Assembly: GCF_021295315.1 (NCBI RefSeq)
Contig: NZ_JAIMJA010000006.1
Location: 1 to 64,000 of the forward strand
Reading direction: 5' to 3'
From: Motilimonas cestriensis
Lineage (GTDB): Bacteria > Pseudomonadota > Gammaproteobacteria > Enterobacterales > CBDFNC01
Length of the DNA: 64,000 nt
In this document: positions 49,841-59,069 of the stretch, piece after piece
How positions within the stretch are numbered: the stretch's first letter is position 1
Layout of the letters: every line of letters starts with the position of its first letter
Position numbers and translations under genes: made by a program
The notes under the pieces: generated by a model
Told to the model about the DNA's origin: nothing
The model's input: the letters and a program-made list of their open reading frames with translations, nothing else
The model's database searches: none

Positions 49841-49966
49841 GTGCTTAAAAAGCGCGGATAGTTTACCGCTACAGCAATAAGTTGCAAGTGATTGGTTATT
49901 TGCGTTTTATTTAATGCTGTTAACGAAATGTTGCATTTGCTTTGCTGAGTCGCTAATCTGCGCGCC

Positions 49967-50425
49967 ATGGAACAAGGATGTTTTCGACATTGGGCACGAT
50001 TTCTCGTTATATCAGTTCTGCTGAAGCTGATGCTGCCCTTCTATGCCAGCGCTGCCAGTGCCGTTAATCCGGCGCTGCAGGGTTACGATCCGAACGAAAA
50101 AATACTGATTTGTACCGCCACGGGATTTAAGTGGGTTAAGGCAAGTGAGCTATTTGCTGGCGATGCGATGGCTACCAGTGATGGCCTTAATGCCGATGTT
50201 GCTAATTTGGATGGTCACGGCGATTCTCCTTTTTCTAAATTTAAATGCGCTTTATGTGTACCAGCAGTCGATCTTAGTGCACTGCAGCAGGTCTATCTTG
50301 GCATCAAACCTAGCTTATTATTAAGCCAGCTCACTGCTATTTGGTATCAATCCAATGGCCTTGAATATGCAAATGTTATTTGGTTTCAACCCCTCCTGCG
50401 CGCCCCGCCGCCACAACACGTTTAA
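49967..50425 (+). CDS. DUF2946-like membrane/periplasmic protein
   Basis: A 152-residue protein with an N-terminal hydrophobic signal (FLVISVLLKLMLPFYASAASA), a CxxC pair in FKCALCVP near residue 90, and the C-terminal LRAPP ending seen in DUF2946 proteins. Members of that family occur beside TonB-dependent receptors and copper or iron transport genes. Here the receptor gene follows after 168 bp. The role is unknown; a metal-related function is inferred from the CxxC and the context. Confidence 0.65.
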   Translation: MEQGCFRHWARFLVISVLLKLMLPFYASAASAVNPALQGYDPNEKILICTATGFKWVKASELFAGDAMATSDGLNADVANLDGHGDSPFSKFKCALCVPAVDLSALQQVYLGIKPSLLLSQLTAIWYQSNGLEYANVIWFQPLLRAPPPQHV

Positions 50426-50593
50426 CCGCCTCATTTAATCTGATTTTGTTGGAAAGCTTTGCGGTGTAACTTTGGTTGCCGCTTGATTTTTCTTGCAAAT
50501 TCAATATCAAAATTAATTTTGCTAACGAAAGCGATTGTTTGGTTGAGATGCCAATAAAGCGCCTACTTAGCGGATAAACGTGTTGAATTAGAA

Positions 50594-52750
50594 ATGAATA
50601 TAACAACTAAAAAAACCTTAATCGCATTGGCGATGAGCAGTATTGTACCTTTTGCCACGTTTGCGCAATCTGAGCAAGGGCAAACTGAACCGGGCCAAAT
50701 TGAAACGACGACTAACAGCGTTGATACCATGGTGATCACTGCCACTCGTGAAGGTAAATCCCGTAGCGAGTTGGCGGAAAGTGTTAGCGTGCAAGACAAA
50801 GAAGAAATTGAAGCTGTCTCGCCATCTCACCCCGCTGAGTTACTTAATCGAGTGGCAGGTGTGCATGTTAATAACCTCGGCGGCGAAGGGCATATGACGT
50901 CAATCCGCCAACCAATTTCAACCAGTGGCGTGTATCTGTTTTTAGAAGATGGGGTGCCGACTCGTCCTACCGGTTTCTTCAATCACAACGGTTTATACGA
51001 AGTGAATATTCCTCAGGCCGAGCGAGTGGAAGTGACCAAAGGACCGGGATCATCACTCTACGGCAGTGATGCGATTGGCGGGGTGATTAACTCGGTGACT
51101 GAGGCCAGTCCTGATTACGCGTCAGGTCGAGTAAACCTTGAAGGGGGAGAGCATGGCTGGAAACGCGCGCTGGTTTCTGGTGGCACTGATATTAATGACG
51201 ATCATGGCATGGCATTTAAGTTAAACCTGACTGACAGTGACGGTTATCGTGATGAGTCAGAATATCAGCGTTACTCTACCTCACTGCGTTTTGACGGCAA
51301 TCTTTCTAGTGCGACCAGTTACAAGTTGATCGCAGCTTATACCGGTGTTGACCAAAGTGGCGTGTCAGATTTAGAAGAAGATGATTACAAAAATAATCCG
51401 ACCAAGAATAAATACCATGGCGACATTGGTTTTCGTGATGTGAGTGCCTTTCGCTTAACGGGGGAAATTGCCACCGAGCTAAGTGATGTATCGCTACTGA
51501 GTTTTACGCCCTTCTATCGTGATAACACCACTAAGATGATGCCCAGTTGGATGGTAACTTATGATCCTAACATTCGTGAAACCAACTTCCAGTCATTTGG
51601 TCTATTAAGTAAGTACCGTTATAACTTTGAGCAAGGTGAATTGATCACCGGTGTCGACATCGACCACACTGTATCTGACTACCAAGAAAAGCAAATTTCG
51701 GTAACCAAGCAAGGCGACATTTTTACCGATTACAGTGAAACAGGTCGTACTCATTACGATTATGATGCTGACCAAACCTCTATTTCACCCTATGTGCATG
51801 GCGAATGGACACCAGCAGATAATTGGCGTTTAGTGGCTGGGCTGCGTTATGACTATTTTCACCTTGATTACACCGATAATCTTGACAGCAGTATCAGTGA
51901 AACCCTTGGCCGAGGTCGTTGGTTACGCCCTGATTCTCAGTCTCTTGATTTTAACCACCTCAGCCCCAAACTGGGCGCGGTGTATAGCTTTAATCAAGGT
52001 CATCAAACCTATGCCAATTATCGTAATGCGTTTCGTATTCCTTCGGTTGGCCAGCTATTTCGCTCTGGCTCAACGGTGAATACCACCGATTTAAAACCCG
52101 TTGAATCAGACAGTTTTGAAATTGGCTTTCGTGGTGATTTAACGGAGAGTTTTGGTTATGACCTGACCTTGTATCACATGATCGTGAAAAACCAAGTAGT
52201 TAGCTATATCGATGGTCGCGATCGCAAAACCACCAATGCCGGTAAAACGCAGCACCAAGGTATCGAGCTGTCGCTCGCAGGTGACCTAACTGACGAGTGG
52301 GGCATGAATGCTGGCTTTACTTACAACCAGCAAGAATACAAAGCGTACCAATATATTTACTCTTGTTATCCACCAGCGTGTGTACCTCCGGTGGTTGAAA
52401 CGCGCAACTATGCCGGTTTTGATGTTGGTAAAGCGCCCAATACTATGGGTAATTTAGCCTTTCAATATGCGCCATTAGCCTTGGATGGATTGGCATTAGA
52501 GCTGGAGTGGGAGCACTTAGGCGAATACTACACCGATGAGACCAACACCAATAAATACCAGGGCCATGATTTATTTAACTTACGTGCCAGCTATGAAATT
52601 AGCGACCGCGTGATGTTGCGTGGTCGGGTAATGAACTTAGCGGATACACGTTACTCGACTTACACCTCTAACCAAGTGGGTAACCCTAATATTTCCTATC
52701 GTCCGGGCGCGCCACGCAGTTTTTACTTAGGTATTGACGCACAGTTTTAA
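50594..52750 (+). CDS. TonB-dependent outer-membrane receptor
   Basis: A 718-residue receptor with signal peptide TKKTLIALAMSSIVPFATFA and TonB box DTMVITATRE. The plug domain (about 55-165) includes VTKGPGSSLYGSDAIGGVIN. A 22-stranded barrel with many aromatic strands ends in the outer-membrane signature SFYLGIDAQF. It resembles siderophore and heme receptor families (FecA/CirA-like), but the ligand cannot be called. It is followed 93 bp later by a PepSY membrane protein gene, a pairing common in iron- or copper-uptake loci. No convincing Fur box was seen upstream. Confidence 0.9.
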   Translation: MNITTKKTLIALAMSSIVPFATFAQSEQGQTEPGQIETTTNSVDTMVITATREGKSRSELAESVSVQDKEEIEAVSPSHPAELLNRVAGVHVNNLGGEGHMTSIRQPISTSGVYLFLEDGVPTRPTGFFNHNGLYEVNIPQAERVEVTKGPGSSLYGSDAIGGVINSVTEASPDYASGRVNLEGGEHGWKRALVSGGTDINDDHGMAFKLNLTDSDGYRDESEYQRYSTSLRFDGNLSSATSYKLIAAYTGVDQSGVSDLEEDDYKNNPTKNKYHGDIGFRDVSAFRLTGEIATELSDVSLLSFTPFYRDNTTKMMPSWMVTYDPNIRETNFQSFGLLSKYRYNFEQGELITGVDIDHTVSDYQEKQISVTKQGDIFTDYSETGRTHYDYDADQTSISPYVHGEWTPADNWRLVAGLRYDYFHLDYTDNLDSSISETLGRGRWLRPDSQSLDFNHLSPKLGAVYSFNQGHQTYANYRNAFRIPSVGQLFRSGSTVNTTDLKPVESDSFEIGFRGDLTESFGYDLTLYHMIVKNQVVSYIDGRDRKTTNAGKTQHQGIELSLAGDLTDEWGMNAGFTYNQQEYKAYQYIYSCYPPACVPPVVETRNYAGFDVGKAPNTMGNLAFQYAPLALDGLALELEWEHLGEYYTDETNTNKYQGHDLFNLRASYEISDRVMLRGRVMNLADTRYSTYTSNQVGNPNISYRPGAPRSFYLGIDAQF

Positions 52751-52771
52751 GGGCTGATTTTAGAATACGGC

Positions 52772-52808
52772 TCCAAGCACTTGGTGATTGGCAACATAGG
52801 TGCTTGGA
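52772..52808. repeat. Inverted repeat between the receptor and PepSY genes
   Basis: TCCAAGCAC at 52772-52780 and GTGCTTGGA at 52800-52808 are perfect 9-bp arms around a 19-nt loop. There is no T-tract. It could moderate read-through or stabilise the upstream message. Confidence 0.5.
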
Positions 52809-52843
52809 AGCTGTTGATGGTAAGGCATATGTAAGGTATTCCC

Positions 52844-54385
52844 ATGCAATTTAAATTTTTAAAGCCGCTGTTAAAGCCGGCGAAAACATGGCACAACCGT
52901 CTCGCTTGGTTGGCGTTTATTAGCCTATTTATCTGGGCGTTGTCGGGGTTGTTACATCCGCTAATGAGTTGGACTGGGCCAAAGTTGGCGGCTTTTTTTC
53001 CGCCTAAAGCCGTATTACCCGCCAGTTTGGTAAGCCAAGTGCCAGCGGTGTTAAAACAACACCAAATCAATCAAGCGTTATTGGTGAAAGTTGTGCCCTC
53101 GGTCAATGGCGCGGTGCTACAGGTGACGCAAGATGAATTGGCGCCGCGGCGTTACTTTGATTTAAGTAATTATCGTGAGTTAGCCGATCATGATGTTGAG
53201 CATGCTAAGTGGTTAGCGCGTTATTATACCGGCCTCGCTGATACGGCGATCAAGTCCGTCACCCTGCAAACGCAGTTTGATCATGCTTACCCTTGGGTTA
53301 ACCGCTTGCTGCCGGTGTATAAAGTGGCGTTTGACTCGCCCGATGGTCTCACCATCTATGTACACACGGAAACCAACGCCCAAGCTGGGCTCACTAATGA
53401 CTACAAAACCCAAGTGCAAGGCTGGTTCCGTACTTTACACACTTGGCATTGGTTAGATGATTTTGAGTATGCGCGAGTATTGCTGGTGGGGTTACTAATG
53501 TTAGTGCTGGTGCTAAGCACGCTAACTGGTATGGCGCTGGTACTTTCTATTAAGCGCAGCGCTAAGGCGACTTGGCAGCGTAATGTGCATCATTTAGTGG
53601 CGTATGCTATCTGGTTGCCTTTACTGGGCTTTAGTGGCAGTGGCTTGTATCACCTGTTACATGCTGCCATCGCTGACCAACACAACGGCTTGCGTTTAGC
53701 GCAGCCATTGACTTGGCAAGACGATGAGCTCAACCAACAAATATGGTCTAGCAAAGAGCTTGGCTTTATGCTGAATGGTTTAAGTTTAATTCGCGACCCG
53801 CAAGGGCAGTTAATTTATCGCTTAAGTTTACCAAGTAACAAAGCGGGTAAGGGCGGCCATGTCCATGATGCGGTGAAAACGGCAGGTAAAGATGAGCACC
53901 CTCATCACGGTCATCAAGCCCCGCAACGTGACGCGATTTATGACGGCATCGCCATTACGGATCCAGCGTTGTACATCTCGGCGAAAACGGGCCAGCAAGT
54001 GGCATTTAACGATGAAAAACTGGTGATAGCAATGGCTGAGCAACAGTTGGGTTTACCCCTTGAGCAGCTGCAAGGCACTCAGCTTATTACGCACTTCGGT
54101 TTACATTATGATTTTCGCAACAAGCGCTTGCCTGTGTGGCAACTGGATTATGACAGTGAGCTAGGTGATAAGGTATTTATTGATCCGGCGACAGGGATCT
54201 TAGTCGACCGCCTCACCGACAACGCACGCTACGAAGGTTATTCGTTTAGCTTTTTACATAAATGGAACTTTACTCGGCCACTTATGGAGCGGAGCACCCG
54301 TGACATCATCATGTGCATAGTGCTGTTTATGGCGATGTTTTTTGCAGCCTTGGGGATAGTGTTAAAGCTAAGGCGTAGAGCTTAG
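52844..54385 (+). CDS. PepSY-associated membrane protein, reductase-like
   Basis: A 513-residue inner-membrane protein with about four helices: LAWLAFISLFIWALSGLLHP near the N terminus, LLVGLLMLVLVLSTLTGMALVL in the middle, the following HHLVAYAIWLPLLGFSGSGLYHLL, and DIIMCIVLFMAMFFAALGIVL at the C terminus. PepSY-like periplasmic regions lie between them. His residues in the helices (HTWHW and NVHHLVAY) could bind heme, as proposed for PepSY_TM reductases acting on ferric siderophores. A His-rich loop (DEHPHHGHQ) lies near residue 350. The partner is probably the upstream TonB receptor. Confidence 0.85.
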   Translation: MQFKFLKPLLKPAKTWHNRLAWLAFISLFIWALSGLLHPLMSWTGPKLAAFFPPKAVLPASLVSQVPAVLKQHQINQALLVKVVPSVNGAVLQVTQDELAPRRYFDLSNYRELADHDVEHAKWLARYYTGLADTAIKSVTLQTQFDHAYPWVNRLLPVYKVAFDSPDGLTIYVHTETNAQAGLTNDYKTQVQGWFRTLHTWHWLDDFEYARVLLVGLLMLVLVLSTLTGMALVLSIKRSAKATWQRNVHHLVAYAIWLPLLGFSGSGLYHLLHAAIADQHNGLRLAQPLTWQDDELNQQIWSSKELGFMLNGLSLIRDPQGQLIYRLSLPSNKAGKGGHVHDAVKTAGKDEHPHHGHQAPQRDAIYDGIAITDPALYISAKTGQQVAFNDEKLVIAMAEQQLGLPLEQLQGTQLITHFGLHYDFRNKRLPVWQLDYDSELGDKVFIDPATGILVDRLTDNARYEGYSFSFLHKWNFTRPLMERSTRDIIMCIVLFMAMFFAALGIVLKLRRRA

Positions 54386-54409
54386 GTCAGGACTTAACAT
54401 TGAAACAGA

Positions 54410-54431
54410 GCAAGCTCATTGTTGAGCTTGC
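54410..54431. repeat. Perfect hairpin at the end of convergent genes
   Basis: GCAAGCTCA, loop TTGT, TGAGCTTGC. It overlaps the stop codon of the minus-strand gene at 54416. It contains the GAGCTTGC core of the dispersed hairpin family but lacks the GTAGGA flank. Confidence 0.6.
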
Positions 54432-56071
54432 CCTTGTTGCTCGGCTAGTTTGAGTAACCTTTGCTTTAAGGCATGGGCTTGAGCTGGCGTAATATTTTGC
54501 ACCGATTGGATTCTTTCGTTGATGCTTTGCCGCTGACTGGATTGGGATTGCTCTAGGTTCTTTTTCACCCGCTTGATCGCCTCATGGTTAAAATCCGATT
54601 GAAAATATGAGTCTTCATGAGCGGTTTTTATTGAATCAAACTTGAGTTTATCAGGCTGACTCGTTAAGTCTCCCGCTTGGCTATAGCTAGTCCAAAACGC
54701 TTCAATGCCGTCATTGCTTAAATCTAATTGATGGTCAAAGTACACCTGCTGGTGGGGGCCCGCCACATAGTAACTGCGAAAGCGTTCGGCGATACTGATA
54801 GGTTGTGTTTGTAAATTAAACAGGGTCAAGTCTACATAATGACGCTGAGCAAGGACGCCTTGTTGCAAGGTAAGTTGCGGCCCCGCCAGTAGGTAGTTTT
54901 CTTTGCCCGGCAGTTGAATATTGTCAATAAAACTCAAAGCCAATGGCGCTATATCGTGTTTGATACTGCCCTTAGGTAGTTGGGCGAGGTGAGCTAATGG
55001 CTCAGTAATCTGCCCACCTTTGATGGTGCCTAAATGTTGATAAATCAGTGGATCAGGAATGGGCTTATAGCCGTTGGCGGTGCGTTTTACCATTCGAGGC
55101 TTTGAGAAATCACGTTGCTGCTTTTTAAACACGCGAATTTGGCTTTGCGCTTGGGTTGTTTGCCCTTGCGTCGTCGGCAATACCACTTCGCCGATGGCGA
55201 GAACATTATTACCTAAGGTTAAGCTGTGAAACTCGGTGTTGGCTTTTGGGATTATCTTGAGTTTGGCTGTGATGGCGTTGCGATAGAGCTCAAATTCAAA
55301 TATTTGGATAAAGCTATCGCGGCCATCGGCATTGGCATAAAGGGCGGCGATATGAAAAGCCCCACTGGAGACACTGAGGGCTTTGATGCGATAGTGTTGC
55401 AATTGCTCAGGCAACTCACCATGGGCCACGGCTTGTGCTCCCTCTTTAATACTAAATACCTTAATGCGGCGCTGGCTGGCGGTGACGAGGAAATAGCCAT
55501 TATTAGCGACATCAAATAACCAAGGCTCATCGGCTTGATAGGGAGAGTCCTGATCAAAAAAGGCAAAATGTTGATTCGGATAACTGTGGTGGAGTTGGCC
55601 CCTTGGCTTGTGAATACTGCTGATGCCGTAGCAGTTACTTTGCTCGGACTGGCAAAGATAAGTAAACAGCATGTCGGTGCGCGGCCGATATTGCCAGCGG
55701 TTTAAAAACAATTGCTGAGCCGTTAAGTCAAAGGCGAGGCTAAACGTCGGTTGTTTAGTGAAAAAGTCCCATCGGTTACTGTCTTCATTGACCAATCGAA
55801 TGCTTTGGGTGATGCCAAAAGGTTGTTCCGCCAGCGGTTTAAACAACACATGGTTATTTTGATATTCATCGCCACTTAGCCCCACTTGTGGCAGCGGCCA
55901 GAACGCTTGCTGCGATGACCCCTCTAGTCCAATTATTCGAGGCTTGGGATTAACAGTGAACGCAACGGTGTCGGTCTTGCCATTGGGCGTGTTGATATTA
56001 TTGAGCAGCACGGCGCCTAATATAAGTAAGCTCAGGGCGATAAATACAAAACTGATAGTGCGCTTGATCAT
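54416..56071 (-). CDS. Membrane-anchored protein of unknown function, last gene of the vWA-phosphatase-kinase operon
   Basis: A 551-residue protein with one N-terminal membrane helix (ISFVFIALSLLILGAVLL, about 6-23), a large extracytoplasmic beta-rich region with repeated short strands (possibly a propeller, about 60-480), and a Gln-rich helical tail (EAIKRVKKNLEQSQSSQRQS and onward). Its ATG overlaps the kinase stop codon by 4 nt (ATGA), so it is translationally coupled to it. It was not recognised as any named family. As the only extracytoplasmic product of the operon it may be the sensor, target or effector of the kinase/phosphatase pair. Confidence 0.75.
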   Translation of the reverse strand: MIKRTISFVFIALSLLILGAVLLNNINTPNGKTDTVAFTVNPKPRIIGLEGSSQQAFWPLPQVGLSGDEYQNNHVLFKPLAEQPFGITQSIRLVNEDSNRWDFFTKQPTFSLAFDLTAQQLFLNRWQYRPRTDMLFTYLCQSEQSNCYGISSIHKPRGQLHHSYPNQHFAFFDQDSPYQADEPWLFDVANNGYFLVTASQRRIKVFSIKEGAQAVAHGELPEQLQHYRIKALSVSSGAFHIAALYANADGRDSFIQIFEFELYRNAITAKLKIIPKANTEFHSLTLGNNVLAIGEVVLPTTQGQTTQAQSQIRVFKKQQRDFSKPRMVKRTANGYKPIPDPLIYQHLGTIKGGQITEPLAHLAQLPKGSIKHDIAPLALSFIDNIQLPGKENYLLAGPQLTLQQGVLAQRHYVDLTLFNLQTQPISIAERFRSYYVAGPHQQVYFDHQLDLSNDGIEAFWTSYSQAGDLTSQPDKLKFDSIKTAHEDSYFQSDFNHEAIKRVKKNLEQSQSSQRQSINERIQSVQNITPAQAHALKQRLLKLAEQQGQAQQ

Positions 56072-57426
56072 GGCTGCTCCTGTGTCGGCGGCTCACTCGT
56101 TAGTCCCTGTTCAGCTTGACCAGAAGCGATTTCAAATTGTGGCACGGGCGTGGGAGTCAGTTGCATAGCAAACAGTAACGACCAAGCGGCAACGCTTAAC
56201 CCACCGAGTGCGATGGCGCCGGCCACTTGTTTTTTGGAAAGCTTAAAACCCGCAAACCAAGCTACTATTTGGCTGAAATTGATACTCGGTGCCGACGCTT
56301 GATTGCGAACTGGATTGATTGGTCTAGCTGGGTTTTGATACTGTGGTGTGTTCCCCGTATATGGCTGCTGATGCCTTGCTCTAGCTGCTTTGATAGATTT
56401 TTTTCTAATGACTCTAGGGGCAGCAATATTTTGCTTTGGCTGCTGACAATGAGGACAAGTCTTCCCCCAATATTGATGGCTAGTGGCTTGCTGACACTGT
56501 TTAAGCTGCGGGCGTAAATTTGCTAATCGATCAACCCAATCTTGCGCGCTTAAGCGAGTGGCTGAGGTTAAACTGCGGCTAAAGCTATTAATCAGCTCAG
56601 CCGGAAAATCTAAATGCAGCGACCAAGGCGAAGGCGCGATATCGGGGTGCGCCGTTGCGCCATAAGGATAAAGTTGTTTGGCAATTTTACTTTGGTTATC
56701 CGTGGGTAAATCTCGCCCCTTTTTGGGCACGCCCTGAAAGGGGTGCAAGCCATGATTGAGCAGCTGAAATAAAATAACCGCAAGGGCAAATTGGTCTTGC
56801 TGCTGATCGAGGGCTTGTGGTGGTAACTGCTGATTATAGGCCTCGGGGGCAATAAAGCCGGCGGTATATTGATGAGCCGGAAAGTCACTTTGTTTGCCCT
56901 TAATCGAAAAACCATCACAGTCAACAATGCAAACTTCGGCGCTGCGCTTATTAACCGATAAGTTGGCCGGTTTTAAGTCGATAATGGCATGGCCAAGGCG
57001 GTGCAGGGCGGCGATTTGTTGGCAAAGATTAATCGCCACCTTAATGCGAAAGCGAATATCATCGGGCAGTTGATGTAATTCACGGGTGCGCTTACTCAGT
57101 AGCATTTCCAATTGCACATGCTCGGATAAATCCAGCAGCGGCATTGCAAAGCCCAAAAAGCGTTGTTTATGGTCGGCAACCAGCGCAATGGGCCAAGTGA
57201 AGCCCGCTTCTCCCTCTTGTGATACGTGCGGTGGCTGCGCAATCATTTGCCAGAGTTTGTTTTGCCGCGTGTCATCTTTGTCGGCATCGTGATACAGCTT
57301 GATGGCGTATTGGCCATCAAGGCTAGCGTGGATTGCGCCATCTGCGCCTTGATTTAGCGCCTTGGGGTTGAGTGTGATAGGTTGGTTTTTGCCATCATTA
57401 AAGCAAAGATTAACGCGTAGAGTCAT
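56068..57426 (-). CDS. Protein kinase-like membrane protein (YegI-type)
   Basis: A 452-residue Hanks-type kinase relative. It has glycine loop NQGADGAIHA (25-34), Lys43 in YAIKLY, catalytic loop HAIIDLKPANL with Asp150 and Asn155, metal-binding DCDGF at 169-173 in place of DFG, and an APE-like FIAPEAY. The HRD Arg is replaced, as often seen in this lineage. A CPHC pair near 335 and a basic Pro-rich linker follow, then one membrane helix (about 395-418) and a short periplasmic tail. It overlaps the phosphatase stop by 4 nt. The order vWA-PP2C-kinase matches E. coli yegL-yegK-yegI and TerY-P triads. Confidence 0.87.
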   Translation of the reverse strand: MTLRVNLCFNDGKNQPITLNPKALNQGADGAIHASLDGQYAIKLYHDADKDDTRQNKLWQMIAQPPHVSQEGEAGFTWPIALVADHKQRFLGFAMPLLDLSEHVQLEMLLSKRTRELHQLPDDIRFRIKVAINLCQQIAALHRLGHAIIDLKPANLSVNKRSAEVCIVDCDGFSIKGKQSDFPAHQYTAGFIAPEAYNQQLPPQALDQQQDQFALAVILFQLLNHGLHPFQGVPKKGRDLPTDNQSKIAKQLYPYGATAHPDIAPSPWSLHLDFPAELINSFSRSLTSATRLSAQDWVDRLANLRPQLKQCQQATSHQYWGKTCPHCQQPKQNIAAPRVIRKKSIKAARARHQQPYTGNTPQYQNPARPINPVRNQASAPSINFSQIVAWFAGFKLSKKQVAGAIALGGLSVAAWSLLFAMQLTPTPVPQFEIASGQAEQGLTSEPPTQEQP

Positions 57427-58202
57427 ACAGCCAAACTTGAGTTATACAACCACACTAGGGTTTTATCGTCTTGGGTAATGGAATGTGTGCGAGGATCGTC
57501 TAAGGTTGCCATTAGTGCTTGGCTGGCAAGCTCGCTATCAACACTGGCTAAGTAACTATGTACCGGCTTTAAAAATTTTAAATCCGGTGCATAGGGATGC
57601 GTCTTCGCAGCAAAGCTGGCACAGCCATCACTCATTAAAAACCAAATCTTGTAGCGCGCTGGCGCGCACATGACTCGCAGGTGAGACTGCCAATCGTCTA
57701 AGGTAAAGAAATACGTGGTTTCGGCAAAATCGCCATTTTCAGGCTCACTGACAATAAAGTCCTGCCAATCATCTGGGTTAATACCAATGATCAAGCCATC
57801 ACCGAGATGAAATACTAAGTTTTGTTGTTGATGTTGCACTAAGCCACAAAGCGTCGCGTGATAGTCATTTAATGGACCTTGATTGGCTAGCGCTTTGCGA
57901 CATTGTGCGAGGGTATCGCACAGTTGATTGACTAATTCTGGCTCTGCAATCACCGCCGAGGGTTGCGCCAATACATAATTTAGCAAGTTATCACAGACCA
58001 TTTGGCTGAGTTTTTTTGCGCCTTGATCTGAGTGTTTAGCTGAGCCTGCACCATCGCAAACGCAGGCCACGGTTGCACCAGCCTCGCTGGCAACTTGCCA
58101 AGCATCTTGGCATGGTTGATTGGTTTTAAGGTGGCCCTGACCGCGCACTGCTGCGCCAACAAAGTGTACCGTTTGCGCTCGCTTACTGGTTGTTTGCGTC
58201 AT
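57423..58202 (-). CDS. PP2C-family serine/threonine phosphatase
   Basis: A 259-residue PP2C phosphatase. The start at 58202 lies 1 bp after the vWA stop; an in-frame ATG at 58265 would overlap that gene by 62 bp and is less likely. Metal-binding motifs are present: NQPCQDAWQ (Asp33), CVCDGAGSAKHSDQGA (Asp50-Gly51), LVFHLGDGLIIG, WFLMSDGCASF and the late TQDDKTLVW. All key acidic residues are kept, so it should be active. It probably reverses phosphorylation by the kinase encoded next, with which it overlaps by 4 nt. Confidence 0.9.
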   Translation of the reverse strand: MTQTTSKRAQTVHFVGAAVRGQGHLKTNQPCQDAWQVASEAGATVACVCDGAGSAKHSDQGAKKLSQMVCDNLLNYVLAQPSAVIAEPELVNQLCDTLAQCRKALANQGPLNDYHATLCGLVQHQQQNLVFHLGDGLIIGINPDDWQDFIVSEPENGDFAETTYFFTLDDWQSHLRVMCAPARYKIWFLMSDGCASFAAKTHPYAPDLKFLKPVHSYLASVDSELASQALMATLDDPRTHSITQDDKTLVWLYNSSLAV

Positions 58203-58203
58203 G

Positions 58204-58875
58204 TTAGATTTCGACTTCGGCCCATTCATTGGTACTTGGTAGTTGTACTTTTTGTCCCGGTACACTTGAAGATACCGTGGTCATGCTGCGGCTGAGCCAA
58301 ACAAAAAGTTCGTTAAAGGCAAGGCCCTTTAGTTTTTTCGGTGTTTTATTGGAAAATTGACCAAGAGCGTCAAAATCTGCGCCTTCAGTGCCGATGGGAA
58401 ATATCACCGCGCGTTTGTTTTGCTCAGCTTCACGACAAGCTTGTGCGGCTTCTTCCCAGCCATAGTCATTGGGCGAGCCATCAGAAATCATGATGATCCA
58501 AGGGCGGGTGCTGGAGATACCATTGGCGTCGTATTGGGCTTTTTGGTTTTGTACTTCTTCAAGGGCGTATGACATGCCTTTGCCCAAGGGCGTTAGACCC
58601 GAAGCTATTATTTCTGGCGCTTTAAAGTCAATGGCATCGACCCATGGCTGCACCACAGTCACATCGTCGTGACCGCCTACGGTGATCACTAATACTTGGA
58701 CGCGCATAGCGGTGGAAACATCGCCTTTAAGCTGCTCTTCAAATACGCGGAGGCCGTGGTTTAACTGTTCAATGGGAGCTCCATTCATCGAGCCCGATGC
58801 ATCCAAAACCAAAACACAAGGAGTTCGCTGGTTGGTGTTATCGGCAAATTCTACCCCTGGAATAGCGTGTGACAT
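58204..58875 (-). CDS. vWA-domain protein, TerY/YegL-like
   Basis: A 223-residue protein made almost entirely of one von Willebrand A domain. The MIDAS motif is complete: VLDASGSMNG (Asp25-x-Ser27-x-Ser29), a Thr in SGLTPLGKGM, and the acidic MISDGSPND. This compact stand-alone vWA matches TerY and E. coli YegL. In such triads the vWA protein is thought to bind or present the kinase/phosphatase substrate. It is the first gene of the four-gene operon, with AAGGAGATATC before its ATG. Confidence 0.9.
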   Translation of the reverse strand: MSHAIPGVEFADNTNQRTPCVLVLDASGSMNGAPIEQLNHGLRVFEEQLKGDVSTAMRVQVLVITVGGHDDVTVVQPWVDAIDFKAPEIIASGLTPLGKGMSYALEEVQNQKAQYDANGISSTRPWIIMISDGSPNDYGWEEAAQACREAEQNKRAVIFPIGTEGADFDALGQFSNKTPKKLKGLAFNELFVWLSRSMTTVSSSVPGQKVQLPSTNEWAEVEI

Positions 58876-59069
58876 GATATCTCCTTGTTGGCTATAGTTG
58901 ATGTGTATTTGACATTTTATGGCATGTTAGCGTCTTTTATTTAAAAGGTAAAACCTAGAGGAAAAGGTGAGGGGGTAAATGAGCAGAAAAAGCATAGAAC
59001 TGATAGCTAATAATGAGTATAAAAACGCGCTATAATTAGCTCATTCTTACTTGTTAGCAAGGCACTTCA

